A stretch of 64,000 nucleotides of DNA from Albula goreensis (GCA_022829145.1 CM040746.1:29539832-29603831); one strand, 5' to 3'. Positions 32,994 through 54,459 are shown, numbered from the stretch's first letter. Notes: generated from the sequence alone by a model not told the origin. Numbers and translations: made by a program.

Positions 32994-35900
32994 CAATTTG
33001 AGCCCATGATATTTCAGATTCTGTCATATATCAGGCCTTTTTACATTTTCATTCAAGTGTAAATGTATGATGTGTAGATGGGATGTAAACAGAAGCAATA
33101 CACTTGTAAAATTTCTTTTTATCTGCATTTTTTCTTTGCTTCCCAAATGTTAAGGCACTGTTTTGTTTTGCAAGCCTGACTGATCACCGCAATATGAACA
33201 CACAGTTTGTCCCCCAAAATATGTGTAGGCTGCTCTTTTCACTCTATAATCAACCTAATGAGCTACACTAGCATTGCACTGGAGAGCAGCTCAACCAACC
33301 CAGGTAAACATTCAGCCAGAGTCTCTAGTGACCAATGTGGAAGAAAATACTCTAGCTGGCTAAAATCATTCTTCAGTGGACAGCACTGAGCATACATTGT
33401 TCAACAACTGGTAGTGGAATAGTGGATTTGATGGCTCTTCATTGGCATGATATTCCATAGAATGATTCTGTTCAAGCTGGATATACTACTAGGAAGCCCA
33501 GTCAAAACATGTGGTTTCATACCTTAACATAACATACCTTAGCACATGTTTTGTATCCAGATGTTCAATCTTTGATAGAATATCAAGATAACTCAATCCA
33601 TTTCTCTGGCCTACACATCTTGGTTTGAGCAGATTTCTGATTGTGGATTTTTTGGTGTAGGTCATGTGTCATTCCGCATACCCACTCATGTGAAATATAT
33701 TCTCCTCTTGTCCTTTTCTGTAATATTACCTCCTCAGCTTAATTTACACCTTGTGTTCATTTGACTATTCTGAATACAAAGACAACACCTCTGGCAAAAA
33801 AATATATTAAAATCAGGATGAGGTGCTCAATGACCTTTGCAACCTTACTGTGTGGTTTGAGAAGGAGATCCTACTGTAATCGTATCAAGAGTAGACCGAT
33901 TCAAAAGTCTGTGGGTGTTATCTCTTGCCAATTTTACCTTCCTTTCTTTAATTGGTTAACAAAGTTAAGAACTGAGCCCATAGGACTGCTATTACTATAA
34001 TTACACAAATGCTCCATAAGTAGCACTACCTACCCTATGGCTCAAGGGTTCAAAACTGTGTTGAATTTTCGATCATGTGGGTTTGATGCTCTTTAATTGA
34101 AAGTCTGTGTTTGTGTATGCGTGGACATGCATGCAAATGCATGTATGTCCTGCCATAAACTATCAGGTTGTTGTTTTACCAAATGCTTTATATGTGCCAG
34201 GTTCAGCCTTAGCTCACTGCATCCCTATAAAACATGATTTGGTTGCTGTCTGATGAAGACAGATGGGCAAACTATTTCCATCTGTTAAATATTCATTATA
34301 GTTTTACATACCTGTGAGAGTCTTTGTTTTGCATCAGTCAAGTGTTGTGTTTGTTTTTTGGCCTACAAAACAGGTATAAATATCTCATGTTCTGGTGTAA
34401 ATAAAATCCCTTTGAACCTACAGACAAAGGAATTTATAACCAGTAATAATCACAGAACTAATATTAATTCAGCAATTAAATGAGAACCTAAAGGTGCATT
34501 CAGCATTTGAATGAACATGTGACAGTAATATTAAAATGGAAAAAACGGTATTTACTTCAGACAGTTAATATGTGAAACACTGATTAAAACATCTTACAAT
34601 GGGCTATGCCTGTTGTAATCCCTTGGGTAATTTTTTCTTAATCAGTTTTATTTCATTGTCTGCTTAGTTAAAAACTGATTACTCATTTCAATACTCATAT
34701 TATGTCCCAAGAGTGTCATGTGTTTATTTTAATATTATTGGCTCCAGAATGTAATTCTTTTGATGTCAATAGCTAATAGTGAGGGGGAAAGAGACTAATT
34801 TGATTTGGAACCATCACAGCAAGCAAAAATAATCATTATTAGCAACCTTGTCTTTTTTTGATAGAATCCAGAAATAAAATTTAGGAAATATAAATAATTA
34901 TAATGTTAAGCTGTTCAAACTAAAAAGGAATTTTTTCCATGTTCTTAACAGACAATGGACCAGTCTCTACCGGTGGAAATTGGAGCATAGTGCATATCAT
35001 GTCAGGCCCCAATAATTATTGGCCAATATCATATTTCTGTGCAAGTGCTGCCAATGCTTACTATGAAGATATGTGGATAATGCTGTCCAGAGCCAGAAGT
35101 AGTTTTATCTGTTCCTCCTCAAGCTACCCTAAGCTGGGTACCAATGGTACACAAGTCACGTGATGGCAAGAGAAAAAATGAGAAATAATATGTCATGGAA
35201 AACTTGCATATTGTCCTCTGATATATGAATAGATATAAAACTTAATTTAAAGCTTTTCTTGGAATTTACCTATGATGCATAATTTCTAGAAAATATTTAA
35301 ATGAAAATGATATGTGGTAGCTCAGAGAAAATAACAGAACAAGAGAAGCAACACTGATATTTAAAAACTGAAAACCAATGCCTAAAAATAAAATCAGCTC
35401 ACAAAAAAATGATGGAGTCAACTGCCAAATGGTTTCTCTGTTCTTTTGGTCTTCCTGTGCTTATATAATGCATCAAAAAGTGGAAGTGAAGCTGTGAGCT
35501 TGTTTTTGTCTTCTTTCAGGTATGTGAAACTGTGTTTATCAGGTATAAGCCATGGGCCTGTCTGAGTATCAATAAAATGTATGAGCTTTACAAGACTCAC
35601 CAGGAATCAACCATAAAGCCTGTCTGGCTAACAACCTTTTTAAAGAGATGTACAAGCCTTCCAATTCAGGGGATCTCCCATGACATAAATTCATACACAA
35701 CCACTCTTTTAGCATCAAAGATCAAAGACATATGTTTTTTTAAATCTAAAATGTAAATGCTTAGACTGTGGATTTTGCTGTACAAATTGTGTCAAATCAT
35801 TTCACAGTTTGTAAACTGTGGAACAGAAGGTGCCGCCACCTGCTCAGGCTTTTAGTAATGTTTTTGTGATAACAAGGTTCCTTGCTCTTTGTGAATGGGG

Positions 35901-37102
35901 ATGCATGAAAGGTTACAAGCAATATAGAGGTATTTTAAATATAATGAAAGAAGAATTTTTTGCCTGTTAATTTTATTTAAAATTTGTTTTGCTCACCTCA
36001 AACTAGGAAGTGCTAGACCTGGTGTGACTGGGTTGTAGATTTAGACAGGACACATCAATCTGCATTTGGTGCAGGATCTAAGTCAGAGCTATTAGACAGT
36101 TAACCATGGCAGTGGGCGGGATGTTTCACAAATACCTGTGATCTTAACATGGAGATTAGCCTTTTGACAAATCATGTCCTCCTGCAGAAGTATATGTGAG
36201 GTAAAGACGTTGGGTCTCATGCATCAATCATGCATATGCACAGAATTAATCATAAACCATGTGTAGGACCATTTTTATATATTGTTAATTTAACAGTGTT
36301 TTCTTAGCTGATGTTTGTTTGTTGGATAGAACAAAATTTGTTGGTTGTTAAGAACAAAACGTACAAAAACTAGGGATTTCATATCATAATAATAACTGTT
36401 AGTATTGAAGTTCTTTCAATTACGTTATTTTCATGTTTATGCTTTAACTTATAATACAGGATGTCGTTATTATTGTGGAGAGCAGGAAATACACTCAACA
36501 TGAGAGATTGCCTCGCATGGTACAGGGTGTCTGGTTACACTACTGCCTTCAGCTTCAGCCTTTGAGCAGTGACAGACCATAAGACAGAACTGCAAGCATC
36601 TTTGCATGAAAGCTAGCAGCCCAGGAATCAAGACTTCTATAGCCTCACATTTTCCCAGGGAAAACAGAGGAATCTTTTTAAAATGAGGAAATCTGTATCT
36701 AATGAGAAAAAGAAGGACCCAGACCAGGAAAGAATATCTCCAGTGAGATTAGCAAGGTATTCACAGTGTTGTTTGATAAATATTTGATTAACAACACATC
36801 TTTAATATGAGAATAAGGAGGACAGAAACACAGCAACAGATATCAATGATCATTGTGCCACAAATAGAAAAATCCTCCAGCAGCCAGCCAAACTAACAGT
36901 ATTTACAACTATAATTTCCATATTAGGTTTTTTATGGATATGGATATTGTTTGCACTCAGAATTCATATGAGTTCTAGTTAGCATTGTTAACTTTTGTTC
37001 TTTTTGTTAGCCACATCTAGCATTATTGCACATATGAAGAAGATGATTACATTCACTTGATTTATTAGAGCTTCTTCATCTTCTGGATAAGAGCATCTAA
37101 AA

Positions 37103-37103
<1 letters not shown>

Positions 37104-37133
<30 letters not shown>

Positions 37134-37186
37134 TGTATGTATGTATGTATGTATGTATGTATGTATGTATGTATGTATGTATGTAT
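37104..37186. repeat. (TATG)n microsatellite
   Basis: About 20 tandem TATG units are followed by a few TTTA units. Confidence 0.97.
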
Positions 37187-40100
37187 TTATTTATTTAACC
37201 AAGAAGATGCCACTGAGATCAAAATTGCTTTCATAAAGGGGACCTCATTTAAAGCATAACATTTCAAAAGCAAAGGCAGTCAATGGTAAAAAATGACTAC
37301 AACAAAAAGGATATTGTCACAGCGTTACAGCATCATGACAGCACTGTTGCAACATTTTTGGAGCAGTATGAGAACATGCACTATGCCAGCTGAGTGTGAA
37401 TTGTAAAATACCTCTTCACTCTCAGTTAGCGTACACCTTGCAGGAGGATGGGTCCAGTGCTGTAACGTATCATAGGCAGGAGCAACTAGGATCAGAATAG
37501 GATCTGTGAGTGACGCACCTATACTCACTCTGTCATTAGCTCCATGGTCTTTGGCAGACGGAGGGATAATCCACCTCAGCTTGACCTGCTTCCTCACCTC
37601 TCCCTCTACCTGCCTAACTCAGCAGTCACTTGAAGCTTCACTGCGAGGCCAATGGCTGACAGGCCAATGACAATCCAATAAGCAGGTATTTCTGCTGCGC
37701 TGGACATCTGCTCCTGAGGAGCGCCACTGTTGCTCCATTACCAAAATAATGTGAGAGGACATGCTCACACACAGAAGGATCGGTCATAGGCAGCAACCAG
37801 ACGATGAGACCCAGCAAACTGTTATTTCAACAATACACACAGTTCTGTTCTCTGGCATGTGCCGAAATACCTTCCATTTTTACCAAGATTTATAGCATAG
37901 TCTTATTAAATCGATTTAACCACCAAGGTTCTGCCAGTGCGGTAAGCCTGTGGTATATACACATTTTGTGATTTTAAAGAAACATGAATATATAAAGAAA
38001 ACAAAACTCTTTTTGGCTCATCGGGGATTGCTATTTACCAGTGGTCCAGAGAGGACTTATACACCCATGGGTCTCTTTGCAGCTCATGAGCTGGCAAACC
38101 ATTCCAAATATTGGCAAAAAAATTTCCTTCACGCTGACAAGACATTTAATTTTTTTGGGCTGATGTTAATGGGCCAAACACCTAAATTCCAATACATATT
38201 TTGTGTCCCTGGAGTTCCAGCAGCATGCCCATTCAGACCTGCTGCTAATCCCCTTATATATCTACATGCAGATCCACTCTCTGTTTAAAGTCACCCATGG
38301 ATTCCAGAAGATAATTCCATCCCATGCATAAATTTCAGACCCAGTGCTAAACGATCAGCCTTCAACAGATTTTTGGTTGAGACATAATTTTTCTGTATGA
38401 ATTGTTTTTTTTGCATTTTCTATATTTATCCCTACCTCACAGAGATTCACAATAAAATGTTTTTGTGTCCCAGAATGTACAATTTTACATTTCAATTCAA
38501 GCAGGGATATGGAAGCAGAGCAAAGCAGGGATACACCTCTGCATTACAACTGTTAAATCAAGGGATGGAAATTCTCCTCTGGTAGTCCCACTGTCCTGCG
38601 TGATAATTGTGAAGTTCACTGAAAAGACCTTTTCTTCCTCTGGCATCATGCCAACATCCCACTTATGTTGTGGATGCATTCTGAGGGAAAGGAAAATGGA
38701 AAATGGAGGAACAAGAAGAAGATAGAGGAGAAGAGATGAGTGGGCGTGAGTGGGGGAGGGGTGTTCTTTGGGGGCTACAGAGATTCTAAAGCCTCTTGAT
38801 CAGCCCTCAACCCTCTGGTAGACTTACCCTAATAGTGCATGACAAGGCTCCTTCCCTAAGATGTGGGGCCGTAATCTCCCCAAGCTGATGAACTATGGAG
38901 CAGGATTTCAGATTCACAGCTTGGATTCTCTTGGTTTCTGAACACCTTGCCCAGAGCGAAGGAAGAAAAAGAGGGAGAAGAGAGAAAGGGAGGGTGGGGG
39001 AGACAGAGATGAAGGAATGACTGGTCAAGCACCCTTGGTTGCATAGAATGTGGTGGATATAAAAGTTGCAAAGTTTTCATTAGTGGAATAAAAAAACAGA
39101 TTTTTTTTAAATTACTGTATTTTACAGATTCATTTTTGTTCTGTTCCTCTTGGGATCCATTCCAGAAGGGAAGAGTGAGGCAAGTACTATCATGCTGATG
39201 CTGTTTTGTGGTTAACCATGAGACATTTTTCATTATTTGTGGATAAATGTTATTTGATTTTACTATTTATATTTTTGTTAAATTGGGAGGGCTAATGCTA
39301 TGCAGGATAAAATATGTATTGCTGAATCAACAATTTCTGGACATAAATAATATGGTTAATATCTAAGTGACTTTGCATATTTTATTTTGTTTGTTTTAAT
39401 TTGCATGCAGTTTATCCAGCACACCTTATGTTAGGTTTACTCTCAATTTATCCAGTATTACATGAGAAAAGTAAAACTTTATAAAAGTCTGCAACCCTTA
39501 AATTACATAGAAATTAATTGTTTTAAGTTTTAAATTTTATGTAATTAAGTAACTGTAGGAAAAACAACAATGCAATTATAAAATGGCCAGACTATTGAAA
39601 TTATTCATTTGGTTGTGATGACCATAGAGCATATACTCAGGTTGCATCCACTTGCAGAAGTCTTTGCTCCTTCCTTCAACACACATACTCCTTTAAAACC
39701 ACAGCAGAACTCCTTTTACATATCCAGGTTAGTTCTACTGGCTGAAATCCAGAATTGATCTGTATGGAAGAGCCAACCACACAAAATTATTACAATTAAA
39801 TAACACATGGATAATTCACTAAATTAAACTGTAAGTCATTAAAACATCATGACTGCAGCTCTCCAGTAAATGTTACCCATGTTGACCCATGTTGTTCTTT
39901 AATGCTGGTTAAATTATTTGTTACAGCTAGATGTGGAGATGTTACCAAATTCTCAGTTTACACACACTAAATTGCAGTAAAAAGTGATTTGTAACACCAG
40001 GGGCAGCTTAAATGATCAAACAACCAAAGGACTTAATTGCATCAGTATCTAATAAGCTTTTTTTGGATAAAAATCAAAGGCAGAAGAATTAAAGAGATTG

Positions 40101-42697
40101 CAATTAACCCAATTAATAGCCAGAGCAGATAAATTGCATTGAGTATCCCCTTGGCATGCAAAGGGCACTGATACCTGTATTTTAGATGCTTTACTTCAGA
40201 GGGGAGGTCACCATTTAAATAATAGACTTCAATGGTAAGGTATTTAAAAAGAAGGAAAGTGAGTTTTGAGCCTTTGTAATCCTTTAATGAACTTTACGGC
40301 TGTGCAGAGTCAGAGATGACCAACTTTAACAAATTCCCCGTCTCCATGCCACACTGATACACAGGGCATCAGAGATAATGCTGGGAATTTCCAACGAACA
40401 ATGGCTTATATTAATTACAATCACCACCAAGCATTTGATAAAGTTTACATGAGCCCAGCAGAGCACTGAATGCTATTATACGTATCACATAAGTAAATGC
40501 AAATCTTAATTTGAAGCTTTTTGTGATACAAAACTATAAAACTAATTCTGTTTGATTAATCTTGATACATGTGATTCTTTATACTCAGTGGCCATCATAT
40601 GTTTGCTGACTGTAAACCTGTAAATATCATTTGATGACAGTGATTATAGAAGGCTGCTCAAATAATGGGTCTGTTTTAATCAGAATGAGTCAAGTCAATC
40701 CTCATTATCTCAAAGTGAATCTTTGGGTAGACAGGGTTGATAAACAATTAAGACATAAAGGGATAAAAGACTGGACAAAAGATTATGTGACACACTACAG
40801 CAATGCATCCAGTGATGATTGATGAAAAATGAATAAACCATCTCTGCTTGTAGAACTAATACTCAGTTTGCATAGTAATATCAATAAAACTAACTAATTG
40901 ACTAACTAATGCGTAATACAAACGTAATTGAGAAAGGTCTTTTAATTTGATCCATTTGGTCCATTGCCTTATAAAGAGTGAAAGTGCTGCCTGGTGAAAG
41001 AATTTTAACATTATGGATGAATGGATAGTTGATTTTTTATTGAACACTAGCGTGTGCTGCCAGTACTTAATAATCCCTACTCTAGCAAAGTATGGAGGGT
41101 TGAGATCAAGGGAAATTCTATAGACAAAGGTTAATTGATGAGAAATAATTTGCACCAGTGACATTCCAGTGTTTATCTCTTCCATAATCTTGAGAGCTGT
41201 AAGACTGTGAACCTCCTGAAAAACCATTTAGTTGAAAATCTCTATGCATGAATCATGAGAGACACTAAATACTCCAATTCAAAATAAAGTTTTTGTTGAG
41301 TAATGAAACAAATGAATGGATAATAGGACAACCATTCATGTACCTTACTCTACTCATGACCTTACTTTGCTCACAGTGATGAGCAAAGAAGGCTTTCATG
41401 CATTGATAAGATAATGAGTTTGCTCTATAGAATAAAATGCATTCAGACAAATCCATTAGCAAGTAATTAAGGCCAGACATGTTATCCAATTCAGATTTTT
41501 ATTTTCCAGCTGTAAGGTCCGTTTCTGCCTCTCCATCAGCAAACCTGTTGAGCGATAATTTAAAAACCATCATATATTGGGTTACCTGGATTTCCTTAAT
41601 TAGTCATTTAATTAATACACATTAATTAAATGAGTTGTGAAAGAGTGGTTTCACATTAAAGAGTGGTGAAAGTGGCACAAATGCCCCATTTTGTTCAGTA
41701 GCTTTCCATGTAATAAGACAATAGTTGTGTTGTGTTATCGACAAAAGCAGAACATTTTTCAGTTATTAATCGAAAAACATTGTTGGTGAAAAATAGCTTT
41801 CTACTTAACAAGTATCTGGCTGTGCAAACTGCACCATATGTAATACACAATTTTTCAATGAAAGGTTGCTTCTTAAAATGTCTATATTCCTTTAGTTACA
41901 GGTGAATCACTGGATTACACAAAACTTGTTATAATCGGTCTCCCTTAACTGAATTAATCATGTTAATCTTTATCATAACCAATTATCTTGTTATTTATTC
42001 AATTACAGTACAGTGGCAACTGAGACAGCATATTTACACTGAACTGCAATCAACAAAAATGCAGAAAAAGCAGAGCCATATACATAATATATCAAGAGCC
42101 TTCCAGTAACAGCTTAACTTTTAATTCACAAAAGATTGATTGCAGAAATGTTATGAGTGTAAGGATTTATTTGCAGCCTACATTAAGAGCACTTCCTGGC
42201 AATGAATGAATGAATAAGCTTATCTCTGCAGCAGGGTGTTAGACGTTTGTGACTTTGGCTTGGTGTCCTGCAAAGATGAACTACAACAGGGATCTCATCC
42301 TTCAGCCCTCAGGGGCACCATTGGGGTGACTGGAGGGTCCACAGAGGGTTGGCTAAAGGGTCCATACACCCTCAACCCTAGGCCAAAAAAAATGAAATAT
42401 CCAGGGGTTTGTGACCCATCATCCTCATAAAAGTGATATCATTTTCCTCAAAATGGAAAATAGAGCCTGAAGAAGGAGGAAAGGAATGCAGGATTTGCTG
42501 CATACAATGACTACTCACACAGGAGGAGCATACACTGTAGTGTAGCCTGGTGTGTGTTTCATATTTAGGAACTGGATGCATTTGTAATAAAATAAATTAG
42601 GGAAACTCTGTGTTTATGCAAATGAAAAAATTTACAGTCTTATTTTCTGTATTATTAATGTAGCTTGTGTTATAATATAGCCAATATATTTTCTAGT

Positions 42698-42725
42698 AAA
42701 TCAATCAATCAATCAATCAATCAAT
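42698..42725. repeat. (ATCA)n microsatellite
   Basis: About six to seven ATCA units lie 280 bp upstream of the grk1 coding exon. Confidence 0.9.
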
Positions 42726-42949
42726 TTGTCAAATAATGTAATGCTGGTCTCTTTATTGTATTATTTTCTTTATTTATGGTGCTTCACCAGTTATTATAAT
42801 CACTGTAATGCAGTTCTTATTACAAACAGTAGACACTGGGAGACAGTTCAAGATTTCAGATTTGGTGGGTTTGGTGGAACGCAATCACTTTTTTTAGCTA
42901 CATTTATGAAAATGTTAACCAGGCAAGCATGACACTATATTAACCCTTT

Positions 42950-42990
42950 TTTTTACTCTCCCTCTGTATCTCTTTTCTCTCACACTCAGG
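42950..42990 (+). other. grk1: predicted 3' splice acceptor before the grk1 start codon
   Basis: A 35-40 base pyrimidine-rich run ends in CACTCAG at 42989, 14 bp before the ATG at 43004. It has the form of a strong acceptor and suggests that the first coding exon begins at 42990, after a non-coding 5' exon further upstream. The promoter would then not be directly next to the ATG. Confidence 0.5.
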
Positions 42991-43003
42991 TCTTAGCCCA
43001 GCT

Positions 43004-49403
<6,400 letters not shown>

Positions 49404-51270
49404 GAAAGATTGGGATGGAGGAGGAGGAGGAGGAGCAAGAGAAATCTGACAGAAGTCAGAGGGTCAGTGGATGAACCCTTAAATTTGGGGGTTTGAGCTT
49501 GAAGTTAGATTATTTGAGAACATGCAGCTGGAAGCCACATCATATGACCTCTGAGTAAAATACTTTTGTACTTTGCAATATCTGTGAAATAGTCCACAGA
49601 AATCAATGTAAATGAGTTAATTATTTCCTGAAGTTTTCCACATTCTAAGTTAGCTATTTAAAATTGCATTCAGGTTTTAATGTAGTATTCATGTTTGATT
49701 TATTGAGCTTTTTTCCAAAGAGGTGCAACAAATGTGTCCCATTTGTGAAGCACATCCAGCACAGTTTTTTGCTGAAGTCTGCAAAGTGTTTTGACCTTTG
49801 GGTTAGAAGTAATGTGTCTGTGCTGGCCCAATGTGTCTGTGCTGGCCACAAATATACCATTCAGTGGCAGCAAAAAATCAACTATGCAATGAAGTAAAAA
49901 CTATACAATGAAATGGGGAAGATGGTAAAGTATGACATTTTTGGCATGAAAAAATCATAGCTGAGAAAATTTAAAACAATTCAGATAGAAGAAGGAAGAT
50001 ATATGGATTTCTGCATTTAAAGTGGTTTTAAAAATGTAGCCATTGCTGATATTTAACATCCTTACATTTAAAGTTAAATTAGTACATTTTTTAGGAAATG
50101 AAGCCTCAGCTACCAGATGAAAAATCTGTTATTTTAAAAATGTCATTGCTTTGTAGTGATGAAGAAAGATAATGTGGCATTGCTTGACCAAGCATGGAAA
50201 CATACATGAAAAATATTAGAATTTAGAGAGTAACTGTAGACAAGGTTTAATAAGAACACCATAATTCTGAAAGCATGTTGAGAGAAAGATGTTTAGTGTA
50301 TGAAAGAAAAGTTTTGTATTGAAATCATCCACACAGACAAAAAAACATCTAAATATGACATACTAGAAAATATATTATTGCTAACTATCCTTTAGATGCA
50401 TTAAAAGCATTTGTTGGTTATATTTTGATTTTTTGTTTGTACTTGTATGTTTAATGTGAGTACACAATTTATTTTCTGTTAAAAAAACACTTTTAGAGCT
50501 ATTGGAAGAGGCGGAATTTAATGGTAGATTTTCAGTTAGTAATATGAACGAATAAGGTTTCATTTAATATCTAGTGTTGTTAGACCATTAGACATCTCCC
50601 AGGTTTGATTTTGCAGAATGCTTTTGTTTCTCAAATGTGGGTTTGTTTTGTCAATGACAGGTTAGTGTCTTTTAGCACGCTTCCAGCACTAAACTTTAGT
50701 TACGATAAATTCATTTATTGTGATGACTCGGGTATGTGGGGAAAGTTTGAGAAGGGATGTTGAAAAAAATGAAGATTATTGACAATAATCTGACAAAATC
50801 TTACTTTAAAATGGAAATGTCATCAGTACTGATTATTACATAATTGAGCATGTTTTAGACACTCATTTCTATAAGTTAAGATACAATAAGTGGTAAAGGA
50901 ATGTTTTGCATGCAGATATTTCAGGGAATATGCAACTTTACATCTTTGTCTGTAAAATATATTAAGGGGAGGGGGATTGTCATCTAAGGCTTTTATAAAT
51001 ATTGTACACATGCTAAAAACTATAGTATTTTCCTGTGAAAGCACTGAATAGATTGTACATATTTCTCACAATTTATGATCACATTTGAGAACACATTAAC
51101 TGTGTACATTTTACATAACTTCACACATAATAATTGTGTAATAACAAATCATGTTAAAATGTGTAATGAATAACTCACATTACTTTACTATCGATAGCTT
51201 TATAAAGCTAATGGTTAGGGGATTTATCCATTTGCAAAAATGAATAAAACTGTTGTGAGAGGGTTTGTGT
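49404..51270 (+). other. grk1: grk1 3' UTR (probable)
   Basis: The AT-rich stretch after the TGA stop has no coding signal. AATAAA at 51243-51248 is followed by a GT-rich stretch suited to cleavage and polyadenylation. A 19-bp tandem duplication lies at 49811-49848. Later AATAAA words, such as near 52120 and 52367, could extend the transcript. Confidence 0.45.
49811..49848. repeat. 19-bp tandem duplication
   Basis: AATGTGTCTGTGCTGGCC plus one base is present twice back to back (49811-49829 and 49830-49848) with a single difference at the last base. Confidence 0.9.
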
Positions 51271-54200
51271 TCACTACCTCATTTTACAGTAGCATTCATA
51301 TGATAGTCAATGACGCAGGAGAGGTGGACTCAGTTGGTGATGCGTAAATACTGAAAATGTTATATCTTGCAGCTTATATTTATATCTAGAGAAAATTGGG
51401 CTATGAAAGAAATCAATTCCAGCACTTTTGTATGTTTTATATATTTTCTCAGCAGTTATACACAATAACAAAACTTTCTCCTGGTCTCCTCTTTGATATG
51501 TGATAGTGCATACATCAGTGGCTAAGTATTTACATATTCAGTGTAGTATAAGATACTGATGAAATATGTTGGGAGATGTCTTCTTTGGAACACTCTGGAC
51601 ACACTCAATGAATATTTTCATTGCAACACTGCTGTTTCATTTGTTGTCATGTGCATGTGTTCATCTGCTCCTAAGATTTACATGCACAGTAATCTGAAAA
51701 CTGGGTGTCTAAGTTTCACTGTCTTTTGCAAAGTTTTACTGCCTTTTGCAAAAAAAAAAAAAAAAGAAGAAATGTGCATAAAGTTATAGTTGCATATAGT
51801 TATATATTATATTTTTGGGCTGTATAGTAACTATAATATGAGGCTGAAGCCTAGTGAAACAGAACTCCAGAATTTAAAACATCTATGCTGTGTAATTTAG
51901 AGTGGGAAAATATTTTTAGAGCAGATCCATGAAATTTTGCCGTTGGATATGGATGTTATGTCACAATGCCTTTTAGCTTTGAAAACTATTCACCTCTTGC
52001 CATAGATTTGATTCAGTATCTTGCTTTCCCTGTCTTACGATTTTAACACACTGTACATTACGTGCTGTATAGAATTACCAACTACATTACAGCTTTATTT
52101 GTTTTACAAAATCACAAAATAAAAATATGAAATGCAGTCCTTATATTTTAAAATGTATTGCAATATAGATATGTTTAATTTGAAGCAAGCAAAAAATCTT
52201 TAGCAGAGGGGATGAAGGCATTTTGTTTCAGGATGGTACAAAATTTGTAGACTACTGACCAATGTTTAATTAAGAGGGTGGAAATCTGTTGTAGACCAAA
52301 AATAAGGTTCTGTAAGTCATGTGATAATGTATGTATGTGATAAGTATGAGAAGAGAAATATTCTAAATAAAATACTCTAAGCAGCTGTATAATTGTTTCA
52401 TTGTTGTTGTGTTCATTTTCTGGAACCATGCTCTTTCATTCTAACGCTGCATCCTCTCCTCTCCTCTTCAGCGTTTCTGAGGAAATTTGGGAAGCTACTT
52501 TGGAAGCATTTTACATAGCTGTATTTCTCTTGTTTAGGACATCCATATTTTCCAAAAACTAATCATGTTTATCCTGGTGCTTATAATTTAGTGGACTCAT
52601 AGACACAGTAATTAGTTCAGAAGTGAGGTATGATAAATCAGGAGCAAATTGTTGCTATGCACTGGGTCCTTTGCATTGTGACTGTAAATTCTGACCAAAG
52701 TCTGAAACCTTGGATTGACAGAAACAATTCTTTACTGTCTTTGGCCTCTCAGGTGTATGGTTTCTGGAGTGTTTACTTAGTAGTTTCTTAATTACAACTT
52801 TAGTTATTGACTTACTTATTGAGCCTAATTGTTCTAAGAATATGTTGATATTTCAGATTACTCACTGAAGGCTGCATTGCTTCTAAAATCATTGTTTGTT
52901 TGTTATTTGCATTGACAAACCAGGCTAAACTGACTTATGGTTTAGGATTTATGTAAATATACAATTACTTATCTGTCCTTATTACATAATTAGTGAAGAG
53001 GAACCTTTTGAATCACAGTTCAATAGCTGGCTAAACAGTTTCCATTCTTATCCCAAATGGTCATTTGAAGGTACTAGAGACCTGTGGTCTCTTTTCTTTT
53101 TTTGCAAGGAATGCTAGAGGCAGTTGATTACAAGCCAAACATGAATTCAAACACACATGCAATACTGTCTACATGCAACAGAGGGAGTGTCTTTCCACAC
53201 ACACAGACAGATTGCTGCTTCATGCGCTACATAGTGGAGAATGGTTTCTTTCTAGTGTCAAGACAAATTATATGTTTCCAACAGCAGAGAAAGTAGAGGA
53301 CAGAAGAGGAGACACACAAAGACACTGTCATGTGTATTACTTGCCTTTTGACAAACCATGTGGGAAAATGAGAATGAAACATGATTCTGTAATATCTATA
53401 AGAAAGGAGCACAGAAGGGATAGATGTGCTCTCAGATTGTTTTGGATAAAACATGCAACCACAGAAGCAACTATTACAGTGCTGTTATAGTGTATAAGAA
53501 CTGAGAGTCAAGTTGTTTCTAAACTATGACTATACATATTTTTGTCAACAAAAATGACCAAAATAATCTCATAATGTCCTTGGAGGTGATACCATTGCTT
53601 GATGATGAAACCCAAGAGAAATTTTTGTTTAGTGTTTCTACATTTACATCTCTTTTTAAATGAATAGCCTATTTTTCTGCCTGTTGTGTTTGTAGGCCTG
53701 TCTCATTCTCTGTGGGAGAGTTTAAAATGGCTCAGAATGAATGTGTGTCAGTCAGAAAGCAAAGCCATCAACAATAGATGGTTAAGTCTGAGTTATTTAA
53801 TAATTCAGTATGTATGCCTAGATCAGAATAGGCACTCTTCATGGTATGGTGCTTTTCTGAAAAAGTAAAATATCTGTATGTTTGATCATCATAAAATCCA
53901 ATGAATACATTTAATTTATTTTCCTTCAGAGCACAGGCTGACAGAAGGTAGGCTTCTTCATAATATGAAAACTTAGCGGTGCAAAACGATTCACAAAACA
54001 CACCAAGGCCATACACCAAAAACAAGCAAGACCTTCATTCGAACAACACAAACTGAATACACTCCCTTTACCATTGACCTCCAATTCCCTTTCACTAGCT
54101 ACTGTTGCCCTTTCATAATGTACAGCAGGTCCAGTAGTTACTTGATTTCTGGTGTGCTGGACTATGCTTAGGTTTCTGGGTGTTTATGTAGATGTCTCAA

Positions 54201-54459
54201 ACACTGGCAAAAATAAATAATGGCTTTATCGTTTATAAAAAAAATGACAGAAGAATACATATTTGTATTGCTTAAGATATAACCAATACATTTACAACTT
54301 AATATTATCAATGTCATTTTAATTGATGTCTCAAAATTGAACAGAATATAATGGACCTGAAATTTAAATAATTTCCCTTACATTTTAGATTCATTCCTAT
54401 TCTTTTAGATAAGATTTCCTCATTTCAAATTCCAATTCTTACTCTTATTCATGAATGAA
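51271..54459. other. intergenic DNA between grk1 and shbg
   Basis: This is AT-rich sequence with only short, unrecognised open frames. A 16-17 base A run at about 51750-51766 follows two near-copies of a CTTTTGCAAA-containing word. I see no gene. Confidence 0.5.

Larger units (their letters stand above)
32994..42960. other. AT-rich intergenic region between neurl4 and grk1
   Basis: The whole spacer between the neurl4 start and the grk1 coding exon is about 11.6 kb. Open frames here are short and resemble no protein family I recognise. It contains a TATG microsatellite (37104-37186), an ATCA repeat (42698-42725), and TAAT-rich stretches near 40080-40490 and 41590-41640. A non-coding first exon of grk1 is expected somewhere inside it. 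Confidence 0.5.

Noticed and set aside
37950-38288. 112-codon plus-strand frame between neurl4 and grk1
   Set aside because: No recognisable motifs and no conserved neighbours, so probably a chance frame.
40588-40606. ATACTCAGTGGCCATC, similar to the end of a repeat common in fish
   Set aside because: The match breaks off after about 15 bases and no partner end was found.
37104-42725. Regular short repeats considered as a CRISPR array
   Set aside because: They are contiguous 4-bp microsatellites without spacers in a vertebrate genome.
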